NCBI GenBank assembly: GCA_015501075.1
Contig: JADNYJ010000015.1
Location: forward strand, 186,001-250,000
Origin: Gymnopilus junonius
Taxonomy: Eukaryota > Basidiomycota > Agaricomycetes > Agaricales > Galerinaceae
Length of the DNA: 64,000 nt
Direction: 5' to 3'
Part shown: in pieces, positions 1 to 12,409 of the stretch
Layout of the letters: every line of letters starts with the position of its first letter
Numbering within the stretch: position 1 is the first letter of the stretch
The notes under the pieces: model-generated
What the model saw: the letters and a program-made list of their open reading frames with translations, nothing else
Told to the model about the DNA's origin: nothing
The model's database searches: none
Made by a program: the position numbers and the translations under genes

Positions 1-2097
1 GAGGCTGAAAAATTGAATAGGCCCTGTCGGAAGCGCTTTGCAATTTGATGATCGGCTAGTTTCTGCAAAACTTGAAGATCACGGACATCCTGCTCGTCAA
101 GGGGGGGTCCATTTTTGATTTTTTGACTACCTCCGAAAGGGAACACCTTTAATGAGACAGGGTGCCCTAGTGCCATGTCGACATCCTCGTATGAAGTCTT
201 TCTGATATTACGAATAAGACCAGCGCGAACAGTGTAGTCCAAGATATTGGCCTCGTCATCTACTTTCACACTGAAAGTCAAGACACGGTTCGGTTCTCCG
301 CCAGGTTTATCAGACAACGACAATCCGTTTTGAGGGCTGTGAACCAGAGCTTTTGGGAATAACGGATATGTCTGTTGTGAAAGATAGTAAGTAGAGAACC
401 TCTCCCGCGCACGCTTGGACAAAGCATGTTCAGGATGGATAATTGTCGCGGGGTCAGCAACGTGAATATGGACCCAGTGATTTCGAGGCTCCGTAGGTAT
501 TCGCTCCAGGGAAATGCCGTCATCGAGCTCTTCCGCGGAGGCGTCGTCGATGACAAAGACCCTGGCACCGCCAAAATCATGTCGCACAGATTCCAGTGGA
601 TCTGAAGGCAAGAAATCCATTGGACCCAGAACGGCGCCAGCCTCAGCCTTTCTACATGTGCGTAGAATGGAGTTTCCCTCCTTTTCCAGGGTTTTCCTAT
701 TTTCAAAATCTCCCCAGGGATTGAGAACGGGCGAGAATTCAAAAAGGTCCTGCCAGGGAGCAATAATTCCCAATTTTATCGCAAGCTCATGAGCCAGAGG
801 GTCATTGATGGGAACGGATGGACGAAGGATATCTTTGACGATGGTCGTACGGGACATGGTGTATGGATCCACTTGATTTGTTTGATGTTGTTCAAGAGAT
901 CGAAGGAAAAATCTAAGAAACAGTTGATCTTCGGCACCCCATTTGACATTGGCTGGTTCCTGAGCTATTGGGCCAGAATTCCTCCTCGTTTTGTCGTTGT
1001 CATATTCCTTGACCACTCGTCGTGCCTTCTCGATGAACCTTTTGTAAGGCAGATCACTCTCAGGGCTATCTCGATAGTCATAAATATGGCTTGCTACCAT
1101 CTGGATCTCATCAATATCTCTCCTCGGTCGCACAGCAAAGGTTTGGTTTCTAAGATATCCACGGACTGCGACAAATTGTAGTGGACGGTCCATGAGGTAT
1201 TTGTGGGTCATGTAGTAATCCATGAAGAGCGGGCGATCGTATAGAAGCGCAGTAACTTCAGATACGGTTGTTTTCGTCCACCTGGTGGGGTCTTCGGACA
1301 TCACTTCGACATAGACATTCATTGGTTTTTGTTGCAACCCTGCAGCTTGTTTGTCCACTCTGGTGGTTAGGTTTCGGAGCCGTTTAAGAACTTCGACACG
1401 GGCGGCGGTCTCCTGCTTAGTCGGTGTTGGGCTGACGCTACATCTTTCGGCTAAGGACGCGGATATAAAGTTCGGTATAGCAAAATAAACGTCCCCTCTG
1501 AAGTGGGCAATAATTTGACCCTTGGCGGTGAGGGATAAAACAACCCATTTCTGATTTTGAATGTTCTCTCCTAGAACGATTCCCTGAACCGTTTTCTCGT
1601 TCCTAGATTTATGAGCTTAGTTGGGAAATAGTACGGAAGACGGGACACGGTGTATCGACGCACTTTCTAACTTCCACAAATGTCCCAGGCGTAAACGCGG
1701 TTATGAAGCCCTCATCATCATCTACAGCGGTAGTCTCCTGCGTGAACTCCCCTGCATCGGCACTGGCAGCATCCGTAACTTCGAATATAGGTCCCTTGCG
1801 TGCCTCCATTGACGCTATCCAGTGACGTTTATTTGAGGACTCCCCCCGAGGTGAGAACGCATCATCCTCAAATGGGGCCCCTCTTTCGAAAACAGTCAGA
1901 AAATTTTCTGCCGACGTTTTAGAATCTCGTTTTTTGGGTAGGAATGGCTTGGCGTCAGTGTTCACTGCATGTTCCGAAGATTTCGGAGAGAAAGTCGAGG
2001 CATTGGCTACATGAACGCGGTTAAAATTGTTCAGGCAGGAGTGTCCACAGGACGACGCGCGATGAGGAAGAGAAGAACGAAGGCAATGACGGTGCAT
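1..2097 (-). CDS. DSS1: mitochondrial RNB-family exoribonuclease (DSS1/Cyt-4 type), 3' end cut off
   Basis: Processive 3'-5' exoribonuclease of the RNase II/RNB family; the family member with this N-terminal layout is the catalytic subunit of the fungal mitochondrial degradosome. The ATG at 2097 opens an Arg/Ser-rich, acid-poor stretch that looks like a mitochondrial presequence. One intron is clear at 1603-1663 (GTGCGT...TCTAG); splicing restores the frame into a small beta-rich domain (KNEKTVQGIVLGEN). The RNB signature VFVIDDASAEELDDGIS, holding the four metal-binding aspartates, is near residue 495 (about position 550). The reading frame is still open at base 1, so the rest of the RNB domain and any S1 domain lie outside. 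Cytosolic DIS3 and SSD1 are less likely because of the presequence and the preceding domain. Family identity is solid; the mitochondrial site is inferred. Confidence 0.85.
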
Positions 2098-2733
2098 CTT
2101 CACAACATTCGCTGCACACAAATTTTAGAATAGGTACATGGGAGTCCGGGCCGATATATCACCTGACCACTGAACGGAGGGTCGTTCAACGGTAACCAAC
2201 CCTTCCACTTAATCCTCCACTCACTTCTGGTTTGCGTAACGATCTTATTAGATTGCTGTCTACCAATCCTTTCTCTCTTGCCGAGTCTCGCCTGTTTCGA
2301 AGAATCTGAGTCGGTCACTCGGAATATTCTCTTCAGCAGTCTTCTGCCGTCCTGTCGTCCTGGATTCATCCACTTTCGCTGTTGACTGGGACCCGTCACA
2401 GTTCCACTAGGACCCAGCTGCTATTAGGCGGTTAGGGAGCTCCGATCTCCAGTTTCGATTCCCTTGGCACATCAAACTGGCTTGGAGATCGAAACACTAA
2501 TATGACCAAAGTTTTTTGGTTCTATGAACCAGCCAGTAAGCCCGAGGAAGAGCGTCTAAAGTTCGAAATTGTAGTTTGCTTTTTTACTAGAAATTTGAAA
2601 GAACTACAATAGTCCCTGTAATTTAGTACAACGTCCCGCGAAACAATTAACCTAATCCTATATTGTACGTGAAAACGAATGTGGTCGATAAAGATCGTGA
2701 GTTGAGGACAGGGAATCGGAAATGAGTTTACCA
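2098..2733. other. intergenic, 5' side of DSS1 / 3' side of TLC-like gene
   Basis: About 640 bp. It contains a 99-codon minus-strand frame (2100-2399) with no recognisable domain and no clear splice link to DSS1, so I read it as promoter and untranslated region. Confidence 0.5.
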
Positions 2734-3725
2734 TCAGGAGCTACCAATTTCCTCGCGTTTATTCACAACTTCTGCCCGCTCCAAGTCCTTCGAATTCCCA
2801 TTTTTTAGTATTCTCTGCTGCTTCCTCCACATAGCATAAAAAATTCTCGTCCCGTGGAACTGAGCCGCCGAGAATGCTACGTGCAATAAAGGAGTGACAA
2901 CCTTGAACGCAAGTGGCCACCGATCCCATAGTTTTGCGAAGAGATACATGGTAAGTATCGTTTCTGAGATTGTGCCAATGAAAGTGGTGATACAGGCGTA
3001 TTTGAACAGGTTGGCGAGGAAAAAATGCGAGTCGGGATATACACGATAAAGAATTATGGAGATGTGAGGAAGGAGCTCGCAGATGATATCAAAGGCACCT
3101 ATGCAATAGAAGTTTGAGTTTTCACATTTTCACTCTTGATATAAAATCAAAATAGCATACCCCACACAGTGCACAGTACAAATTCTATGCTTGACTCCCG
3201 GTCACCCCTTATGCTGATTGCAATTGCAGCTTGGGCGACTAGGATGCTACCCATGTGATGAAGGACTGAAATAGGAGAGATCTTGACGCGGTAAAGCAAC
3301 TCGAAAATGTACATTCCGGAGAGCATCTGTGCACAGACGAGTAACAGGTCGCCCATCTTGACCTTGGAACCAGCAACGTAAGGCGTATGGAAGTTTGCCC
3401 CTCCAAAGGCAGTGGACCCGAACGGATACGCCGCGACGACGAGAATGAGCAACTTCGTCGCGCCCGCGATGTGGTGGTTCAGGAAGCCGCGACGGTTAAT
3501 GTCATTAAGGGTGGTGTATTTTGAGCCATAGAATTTTGGTAGGATCAAGTCTTGCAACAAATAGAAGCGGATTAAGAAAATGACAATGAGAACGACAGAA
3601 AGAATAAGTGCGCTGTAAGGTGCAAGAGACGAGATGGATGATATTGGGAAGTGCTGAACGTGCGCTCCGATATCCAAATGGCCTTGAACCATAATGAGAG
3701 AATTTAGAGAATGTGGTGGTATCAT
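2734..3725 (-). CDS. multi-pass membrane protein, TLC-domain-like
   Basis: Integral membrane protein of about 310 residues. It has two exons: 3725-3161 and 3098-2734, separated by a 62 bp intron (GTATGC...GCATAG, 3099-3160). Hydrophobic segments are visible around residues 32-55, 85-105, 125-145, 155-175, then about four more in the second exon, ending in a charged cytosol-like tail (ERAEVVNKREEIGSS). Paired His residues (FLNHHIAGA and LHHMGSILVA) resemble the TLC fold of TRAM/LAG1/CLN8-type endoplasmic-reticulum proteins, which act in lipid handling. I infer this fold from hydropathy and the His motif only. The substrate is unknown. A shorter start at the Met around 3692 is possible. Confidence 0.6.
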
Positions 3726-4967
3726 GGGTGGGTGTTAAAAGGCCCGTCTTTGAGCTGCTGCGGAATGGCAGAAAGCCAATTGGACATCATATTGTAACCA
3801 TGCTTTGATGCGGACCTGGATCTCGACACCTTCCCAGGCTAGAGGTTGGCGGATCCACATTCCGGAAGGCCGCTTCGGTTCCATTTGAAATAGACTTCAC
3901 AAAAGTTTTGCATTGTGTTTTTTGGAGTTTTGACTAAAAGAAAGACAAAAAGCCGAAAATACATCATCGCATCGGGGAGCTCCCAATATCGGAATAACTG
4001 ACCTGTGAGTGGAGGTAACGCCTGGGTGCTGATGTCTACTATTCAAACGTTCGACAATCAGACCCAGGGTCCGCAAATCCAGTTTTAACGCTTTACCCCC
4101 TGACTTATTTTAGGTCATTAGTCTATTTTTGTTCAAGCATCAGGCCGCCGCAGCAAGCTAACCATGTTAGGTGTAACTTAGCTAGCTTTGGGAGACAGAA
4201 GGGCCTTGCGTTCTGGTCAAAACATCTTAGCATGTCATTGAAATAATTCTGAAATAGCGAGGAGTGGGCATCCGGACAACTTCTGGCACAGCTTTGAAGG
4301 CTACGCAGCGCCCGCATCGTACTGATATACTGTCAAGGCAAAGTAAATCAATGAATAGTCAATCAACGATATATGTAATTCATGTTACCATTGATCGTTG
4401 CAACAAGCTGTGGTCCATAATCAACTGTAGGCAACAAGACGTCGAGTAACTTCGTCGAGATGTGGGATAGTTGGACGAGTGGGCGGTAAGTAGGTGCTTT
4501 CGGGAGTCTGTGATAGTGCCCGATGTTTCTGTAGCCAACATGCGCTGTGGCAGTGCGAGGAAACCGCATCATGTCAACCTTATGATCAGGGCTGAAGGTT
4601 GGCGTGCATTTGGTCGCACTTTGAGTTCATCCGGACAGGTTGAAACACTATCTTTTGGCAGCATACTCTGACAGTCTCTTCCTGGACTTGATTTCGGAGT
4701 ACGTGATGTTCCTCAGCTATCGTTTTCGCATGTGTGTGATTGAGGGTAAGGCTGTAACGAAGAGAAGATCACTCAACACTTCGAAGGCAATCAAAGCCCG
4801 CTCAAAGGCATGTGTTTCCCTCATTACAATGACTGTGGATTTATCTCACACTAAGAGGTCGCTCGAAAAAAACTGAGCTTGTTCTATAGTTTATTCTCTA
4901 GTATCTGTCACAAGATTGGTGAGTATCGACTAAAAAGAAAGCCGAGGAAGAAAATACCTAGCGATGC
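3726..4967. other. intergenic region, no supported gene
   Basis: About 1.24 kb with only short unconnected frames on both strands (60-80 codons), none with a recognisable domain or a convincing splice chain. I see nothing else here. Confidence 0.5.
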
Positions 4968-7011
4968 TTAGCTGCGGCGATAATGCCATAACCACCACAA
5001 CCATCCAATAAAAAAGATGCTCAAACCGCCTACAGCATGTGTCCAATAAGGTAATTCTTCATAGGGTTCGGCGCCCGGTGGTGGTTTGAGGAGCGGGACG
5101 ACAGAGAGAAAAATGTTTGCTCCACCAAACACCAACACCGAGGCAATTAGCGAGAAGCTGGGCACAAAAGCAGTCTTCTCCCGAGGGTTTTCTTGATTTC
5201 CATCAGAGCTGTTAACAGACAGGCCCTTGTAGAATGCAAGGTAAAGCAATCCAAAAGAAATGACCCCATTTACCAAAGCCATTGGGTATGATGTCTTTTC
5301 AATGTATCAGCACTGCTCAACGATGATGAAAGTGCAGTACATCGGCCACTTACAAAATTGAGGACAAAGTTATAGGCATCACCAGGCGGAACGGCAAATA
5401 TCACAAGGATGCAGATCAGCCAATCTACGTTTTGATCAGTTGCATTAGTCGAGACTTGAGAACAACGAAGGAAGATTCCTACGTAATATGAGTCCAGCTA
5501 AGGGAGCTTTTGCGGGCCAGTTCGATGCCCAGACTTTGCTAAACGGAAGGACCCCCTCTTCGCCAAGAGCCTGATTGACACGGCCTTGTGCAAAAGACTA
5601 GAACACGACATCGTCATTAGCCACAAAACAATCATCATTGCCGAGTTTGGAACAGCTTACCACAGAAAGAACGTTGCCCAGCGCAGAAAGAGCGACAAAG
5701 GCATTGAGAATTTTCTCTGTGCTCTCGCCCCAAACATTCCGGAACAAGAGGGCGGCAACAAGCCTTCCGGAGCCAGTGATATCTTCCTTGCTCACAGCGG
5801 AGAAATAGGCTATGTTGCAAAGTAGATAAAAAATGGTTACAGTTACGAGAGCCAGGGGTGCTGCAATCCGTAATGTCCGGGCTGGGTTGTCCATTTCGGA
5901 AAGAGCATAATTTGCATTGCTGAACCCTACATAGGACCATAGGACCTTGAATCCCGTTCATATTAAAAATGAAATGTAAATCATTTCTTAAAAATAACAT
6001 ACGTTATAGAGACAGATGCACAAAACACTTCCTCCAGTCCTTGACCCACCCCATATCGCATCCCAGGAATCAAAGTTCCTTGGACGCTGAATTCCTTCTT
6101 GGAGATGACCACTAATAGCTGCAATGCCTGTGGCCACGAGGATAAAGAGGATGCCAAGTTTTAGAACGCCAAGGAAGTTCTGCAACCGTAGACCAGCAGA
6201 TACGTGAAGACCGTGCAGCAATACGACGCCTGCCAGGCAGACAAATGCTATTAGTTTGATAGGAGAAAGGGTTGTAGTGGCAGGCAAGGAAAATGGCAAG
6301 GAAGCAAGGCCATATTCCGCGAATACGAGACAGCCATTTGCGGAGGCAGCTGAATTGAATAAAATCTATCAGGGATCCTTTAATGAGGGATAAGCAAGTT
6401 ACCCAATAAAACAGCATTGGCAGCGTAAAGTGAGGTGATAAGCCCCTTGGGTTTGGGGAAAAGCCGCTCCAAGTAGTTCTTTTCGCCACCGTTAAAAGGA
6501 AGAGCCTAAAGCCAGGTATTAGAAAAGAATATCAAACATGCATAATCAGAAAACTCACCGTGCCCCATATTATATAGACTTCCGTCCCAGCTGCTGCAAT
6601 TATGGCGCCTACCAACCACATAACTCTTCCAATCTTTTCAGTGGTGACTAAGATATATACGTGCCTTTACTCACAAAGACAGACCAACGCTACCGCTAAA
6701 AGCAAGTACAGTGCTTTGATTCGCAAAAATTCTGAGATGATTGATTGTGAGCTCTGCATGGTCCATGGCTTGTAATCTGCGTACCCAGTCCCTATTAGCC
6801 GATTGAATATTATGAACACTGCAGAAACGACCCCAATTTGCCGTTTGGGCTGTTCATGCTTCAAAGCAGCTGCATCTGTCACGACGGTGGTCGCGGTCCC
6901 ATAATTGCCCGTCCCCTGGTCCCCCGGAGTGCTTATAAGAGGCTCGATTTCCGAGTGATGAAGGGCATGATGATTTGAATCCTCAGGCAGTGTTTCTGGG
7001 CTCAGGGACAT
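4968..7011 (-). CDS. APC-superfamily amino-acid permease, methionine-permease (MUP/LAT) type
   Basis: Plasma-membrane amino-acid transporter with about 12 membrane segments. After a hydrophilic N-terminus the first membrane segment reads RQIGVVSAVFIIFNRLIGTG, the signature start of LAT/MUP-type permeases (residues about 55-75). Later blocks include LIAFVCLAGVVLLHGLHVSA, the Tyr/Asn-rich YNVLWSYVGFSNANYALSEM region, and a closing pair of membrane helices before the WLWWLWHYRRS terminus. Several 50-60 bp introns break the gene; frames rejoin at GTACGC, GTAAGT-type donors. The start ATG at 7011 gives a normal-length protein of roughly 550 residues. Fungal relatives take up methionine or cysteine with low affinity; the exact substrate cannot be told from sequence alone. 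Confidence 0.85.
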
Positions 7012-7873
7012 TTAAGAGTAACTAAAGTCCCAACCAGAAGGAAGAACGGAGAGTTTAAGACAAGCATTGATATCGAAATGATGCTCGAGGACACCGGCTT
7101 GCGACGAATCAAACGCGAATGGCGATTGAGCTTATGGGAGGTCGTGAGAACAAATTGCGGCCAGTCGCGGCGTCGCCATCTGCAAGTCTGCGCTGGAGGC
7201 TGGTAGCTTGTAAGGTTGCTAGAATAGAAGGTCAGAATCCTTAAATTGGGCGGTAAGGGAATAAGTACAACCTCAAGCAATAGTCGTCAAATAAAAGGAC
7301 CCAAAGTTGGCTTTGGGTGTAAGTATGTAATGTCTCGCCTCAATTCGAATTCGAAGTAGGTCGGCATTCTGCGCAGAACTACATAAAAGGCGATAGATAC
7401 TATTCAAGTGTAAAGTGCAATACCTACTCGTCCACGTCAAATCAAGGTTCGTTAGGTGCGTACTAGTAGTCATACAAATCGTAATAGTAGCAATACTAAG
7501 TAATCAATTGGAAAATGCAAATATTCTTCGTTAAAATGTCATGTCATGTCATAGAAAGGTCGAAAGAGTGAAGCAGTGGATTCACTGCAGTGGAAGGAGA
7601 GGAGAGAAGCGCCATGGTGATTATGATGTGTGGGTGAACGGGAAGAGTGACAATTTAAATACAACGTGCGCCATCGAAATAGAAAGAGAAGAGAAGGGTC
7701 CAATCGAAAGAAAAAGAAATCATTAGGGTATTAAGTCCAAGGGAATCGCGCAAAGAAAAGAGAAAAACCCCGCCAGAAGAACAAAAAAGTGAAGGATAGA
7801 AAAGAAAAGAAAAAAGGAGGAAAAGAACAGAAAGGGACTAAACCCCGTAACATTCGCTTGGCAAATCAAGGGA
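7012..7873. other. intergenic region between permease promoter and RhoGAP 3' end
   Basis: About 860 bp. The stretch 7700-7850 is strongly purine-rich (AAGAAAAGAAA type). No gene is supported; the short minus frames at 7002-7473 have no recognisable content. Confidence 0.5.
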
Positions 7874-10714
7874 TCACGATCTCAGCGCCAAAGGGCTCGT
7901 AGTCGTTCCCGTCCCCATCTTGGAATTTGCATCAACCTCAGGGGTTTGCGCCGACACCCTTCGATGTTTCTTCAACACCCTCCTCTCCTTCGACTTGGCC
8001 GACTTCACATTCATCCCTACACCCTCCTTGGACGAACTATACTCATGCACGTGCACGTTCTCCTTCCCTATTTCTATAGCCAACGAGGGTAGGTTCTCCA
8101 CCTCCTCGTACTCCTCTTCATCTTCTGTTTCCACTGGCGCGCTACGGCCTTTCCGTCTAGAACTGGAAGGTAATGTCTTGCTACGCACCACGCTCGCACC
8201 ACCACCGTTGCCGCCAAGTGGTGAACCGGAGATGCCGGTGTCTCTCATCGTTTGTGAGGCACCCATCGCCCTTTTCGCGAGTTCTAAAGAACACACCAGT
8301 CAGCCTGAAAATCCACCAAATACGTTAAGAAATAACTAACCACTGGGATCAACAGCCGTCCTCCTTCTCATCATCTTCATCCTTGGGTTATTATCCTTGT
8401 CTTTCTCCATATCCTTCCCTCCCCTTCCATTCTTACCCAGCGCCAAAAATCCCCCACTTCCTCCATGTCTCTGTACCGCCTTCCCATTCAACCCCAGGCT
8501 CGGATTAGGATTCTGCACCAGCCTCCACCCGCCTCCCAACCCTCCTTCGCTTCCAAAGGGAGCTATAGAAACTTCATCCTCCGACTGTAGCGACGATGGC
8601 CGACCGGATGGTATAATCATGTGTTCATCGACGTCTGAGGATCCGGAGGAGAGTGGTGAGTGGTGTTGTTGTTGGTGCTGGTATTGAACATGGCGGTGGG
8701 AAAGAGGGAGGGCGTTTGGGGCAGGATTGTGGTGTTGTGATGAAGCAGTTGAAGGGGGATGTGTCTGTGGCCGCTGTTGTGAAGGGTCTATATATGCCTG
8801 CGTAGGCGTTGGCGTCTGAGGAGGATGCGAGAACCGTGAATATATAGGCGTAGGGATTGGACTCGCACTCGCAGACTTCACATGCTGCCCGTGCGCTTGT
8901 CCTCGTTCAGGCTTAGGACTCGAATCCGAATTTGGAGGAAAAGTAGCAGATAAAGGCGAAGGAGGCAGCGAACTCGAATTTGACCACACGTGTTCCGCGA
9001 ACTGTCCTTGGCCAAAGTCCTTAATGGCCTGCTTCTCTGGACTCCTACTGGGCGAATGTGACATGGATCTTTGTCTTTGGTGCTGCCGCTGTGGTGGGTA
9101 CTGCTGCTGTTGCAGGGGTGAATATATCACACCGCCTGTCCATGGCGAGTGCGAAGGCGATGGCAAGGTTCCTGACCGATCAGGACGACTTAACATCCGC
9201 TGCCTCGACGGACCAGCTTCTGCATTCATATTGGCGTGCCATGCAGCTGTTTGTGTCCCAGAACTAGATCCTCCTCCTCCACTTCCATTCGCATTATCAG
9301 CTGTCCCCTGTCGATTTGGGGTTTGGCCTTCTCGCCAGTTGCCACCACCACCATTGTTATTACCATTCCCACCACTTCCTCCTCCTCGTCCTGAAGGACC
9401 TTCATAAACCACACTCTGCGTTGGTGGTGTCGGTGGTGATATATCCAGCATGAACCAATCTTGCTGGGCGATGAGGAATTCTAGCACCCTTTGACTTAGT
9501 GCATGTTCTTGTGGAGACATTTCGTGCGAAGGATGGGATATTAAGCCAGGCCGGAAAATTACTGCCAAGTCTAAATTATGGAACAGTGAGTAGGAGCGGC
9601 CATGAGATGATTTTAAAAAACTGACTCGTAGCAGTCATAAGGTTCTTGTCGCTCTTGCGGGCGAAAACTGATAGCAGGTCTAGAACGTAGAGTAGAAGGT
9701 ATTGATTAGGACGTGGCATACGCCGAATCAGCGACTTGTAGTTTGCGATGACCTCTTCTTGATTAAAGGGTTCCTTTGCTTTAAAAATATGAGACCATCT
9801 TCACGAATTAAAATAGACACCAGCCTACCCATGGCATCGCGGAACTAAGATAGATGAGATATAAGTTTCTCATGCAAAGACGAGGTCGAATGGCGAACAT
9901 ACAAGATGGTACATATCATAAGGTATGACAGGTTCCTGAGATCAAGAAATAGGTCAGCAATTGCTGTTTTGAGCCATACTGGCAAAAAAAAGGGAAGAGG
10001 ACTGACAGGCATCTGGGTAAGGTATCTCCGAAAGACACTGGCGACATCGTGAGTGGTGTAGGATTCCTTTTTCCAGTCGAGGGATTTGCCATACTGTACG
10101 GGGAATGAGAATGATGATGGATTGTTTGTGTCAGTCAATTTAGCCCAAAAGGAAGGGGGGTACATAATGACACGAGTTGGGATGAGAAGGGAATTGCAGT
10201 ATGTGACTCACACGAGGCGGTGTTTCGAAGACGGCTTGGAGCTCCCGCATGCGCTTGTTGGAGCCGCTAACGCGGAATGTCCCTGGCACTTCAGTCGCTG
10301 GAGAACGAGTCGCGTCAATTAGAGGATGGATAGCGACGGAAAAGGCTGACCATTTTCTTTTAAATACAAACCGCTGTGCAATAGAGTGAGTGTGAGGACC
10401 ATAGAGAGAAAAGAGACGGACCACTTGGCAACGACGACGGGGATATATCCCCAGACATAGAGCTCGCCGTTGGCATTGGCGGTGGAGATCTGGACACTGG
10501 CGTACTTGAGACTGTCCCTGAGGGGCCTGCCAAAGACGGGATGGTCCGCGTTGTCCTCGGCTGTGGGAGATGAGCTTGGGCACGGGGGAGTGGAAAGGGG
10601 CGGACCTTTGTACGGCTCGGAGTGGCCCTTTGGCTTGGGATTGAGGGAGAAGTGGCTCCACCAGGCCTTTAAATTCTGCTTAGTGGGCGGAGGCGGGGGC
10701 TGGTACTGGTGCAT
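7874..10714 (-). CDS. Rho GTPase-activating protein, Sac7/Bag7-like
   Basis: Stimulates GTP hydrolysis by Rho-type GTPases, which control the actin cytoskeleton and cell-wall synthesis. The ATG at 10714 begins MHQYQPPPPPTKQNLKAWW, a typical start for basidiomycete Sac7-like proteins. The RhoGAP domain starts at VFGRPLRDSLKYASVQIS and carries the arginine finger in PGTFRVSGSNKRMREL. It continues through YTTHDVASVFRRYL (introns near 10170, 10300, 10380) to NLAVIFRPGLI and WFMLDISPP. About 390 residues of low-complexity Ser/Pro/Gln/Gly-rich sequence follow (9500-8340), then a final exon from about 8290 to the TGA at 7874 with an acidic run and basic patches, likely phosphoregulatory. Upstream frames reaching 10927 lack an ATG. 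Confidence 0.85.
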
Positions 10715-12409
10715 GGCGGATGGCGGCTCGGGAGCGGGCAGCGTTAATGAGCTGTTGGGCGCTGTCGTTCTGCTCGGTTCGGTTCCCTCTCCACGCTCGG
10801 ATTGGTCTGGATCAGTGTTACGACGAGCTGCACGTCTGAACCGCACAAGAGCCCCTACTTTTGCCGCGAGCGCCGTTCTCTGGCCCTTGGGTCCTATGGG
10901 GAGCGCCAGATTGAAGAGAGAGTACAATTTGAATCAGAGTCGTTTGCTGCGTGCGTGACTTCCCCGCTCCACAGCCACCCTTCAATTTTCCAAAAATATT
11001 TGCCGCAAAGCTTCAACCGTTCACTGCCAAGAAATAGCCTAGTCCTCGTCCGACGGAATTGCTCCCTAGGCGCCCACAGATGACATCATGGGTTGTTGTC
11101 AATTCAGCACTTAAACCTTATAGCGCCATCTACCATTGATTCATACGCTCAAAAATCATCTTTGTGGTCTCCCTTTGCATGGGCTGCAAAAATTGCCCAT
11201 ACGTACGCGTCCTTTCCTTGGCCTACGTATCCGCGATCGACTTGGCACTCTACGTCAAGCACCTCCCATCGTTTTCATGACGCCATGGAGGACCACCTAG
11301 CATTCATGCACAGACCTAGGCTGAATGTCCCGTCAAATGGAAGAACCTCTTCTTGCTTCTGCTTTCAATGCAAAGAACAAGAGTCTTTGACTCGTGGAGG
11401 AAACTTGATCATGACGATGCTTTGTTCCGGTGGCGTTGGAGTCCCAGGCGTATTTTGAGCATGTACACATCGCAGTTTCTTAATGTCATTACTCAAGCTT
11501 CACATTCCCAGTCTGAGCAGTCATGCAGCTCTGTAATGATGGGTCCGCCGACAGTACTTTTAGAATAAGTCTGGAATCAGACTAATATCGATTCATCGAT
11601 GTTCTGTCATCAACGACGATAATACATCATCGAAGCTCTAGAACGAGAGTGAAATCTTAAGAATACCAGATAGGATATCTGCTGGTTGAAACTTGTCATT
11701 TGATGTTTTATTTTATGTAAATGACGGCGCTGCCAACGAGATTCCAGTTCAGCTGAAGCAACGTCCTGAGCAAGCAATGACTTTTACATCGCCAAGAAGT
11801 CGAAAATTGAGTCAGACTTACCTTCCTGCCTCCTGTCAAACTAGCGTGCGCACTCAAAGGCTCGGGAGTCGGGATTGATGCGCCCTGTCATTGTCACAGG
11901 CGCGTTAGCACATGGGGAGGCCCAAAAAAAGCAACCACCGCTTTCCTTCGAGTCACTCATCACCACGCTGCCGACGTCTATAAAGGTCTCGCTGTTCATA
12001 CTGCCTCGGATCTCTTGGGTCTTTGTTAGCTCTTTGTATCTTTTTCTGCCAGTATTATTATCGTAATTGGTGAATATACATACTTTTTGGTTCAAATTTG
12101 CCTTTTGTGACACGCTGATATTCATATGCCGTTGACCTTTGTCCAGACTATAGGACCCTTTGTCTCGCTGCTACTACTAAAACTGTCATCATTGGCACCC
12201 AGCATATGAAAGTCAACCACATTATCGATCCTTTACTGTCTCGACTCTTGCCACGCTCCCTCTTTCTTTGACCATCCATTTCAATTAAACCTTATTCTCC
12301 TTTCTCGACTTTGCTACTTGAATCAATTTCAAACACTCCATAAGGCGCCTAAGCTGGGACGTTGTTTAAATTTTCTGTCAGCATAAAGTCTTCAAGGGTG
12401 CCTTACAAG
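10715..12409. other. divergent intergenic region, RhoGAP / RBR ligase
   Basis: About 1.7 kb between two divergent genes, so it should hold both promoters. Stretches rich in CT (12260-12310) precede the RBR ligase start. The 121-codon plus frame at 11093-11458 has no recognisable content. Confidence 0.5.

Noticed and set aside
2100..2399. 99-codon minus frame upstream of DSS1
   Set aside because: No domain, basic composition of chance type, and no splice link that improves the DSS1 start at 2097.
10715..10927. N-terminal extension of the RhoGAP
   Set aside because: The frame is open but starts at TTG; the ATG at 10714 gives the family-typical N-terminus.
11093..11458. 121-codon plus frame in the RhoGAP/RBR gap
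   Set aside because: No homology I recognise and no promoter or splice support.
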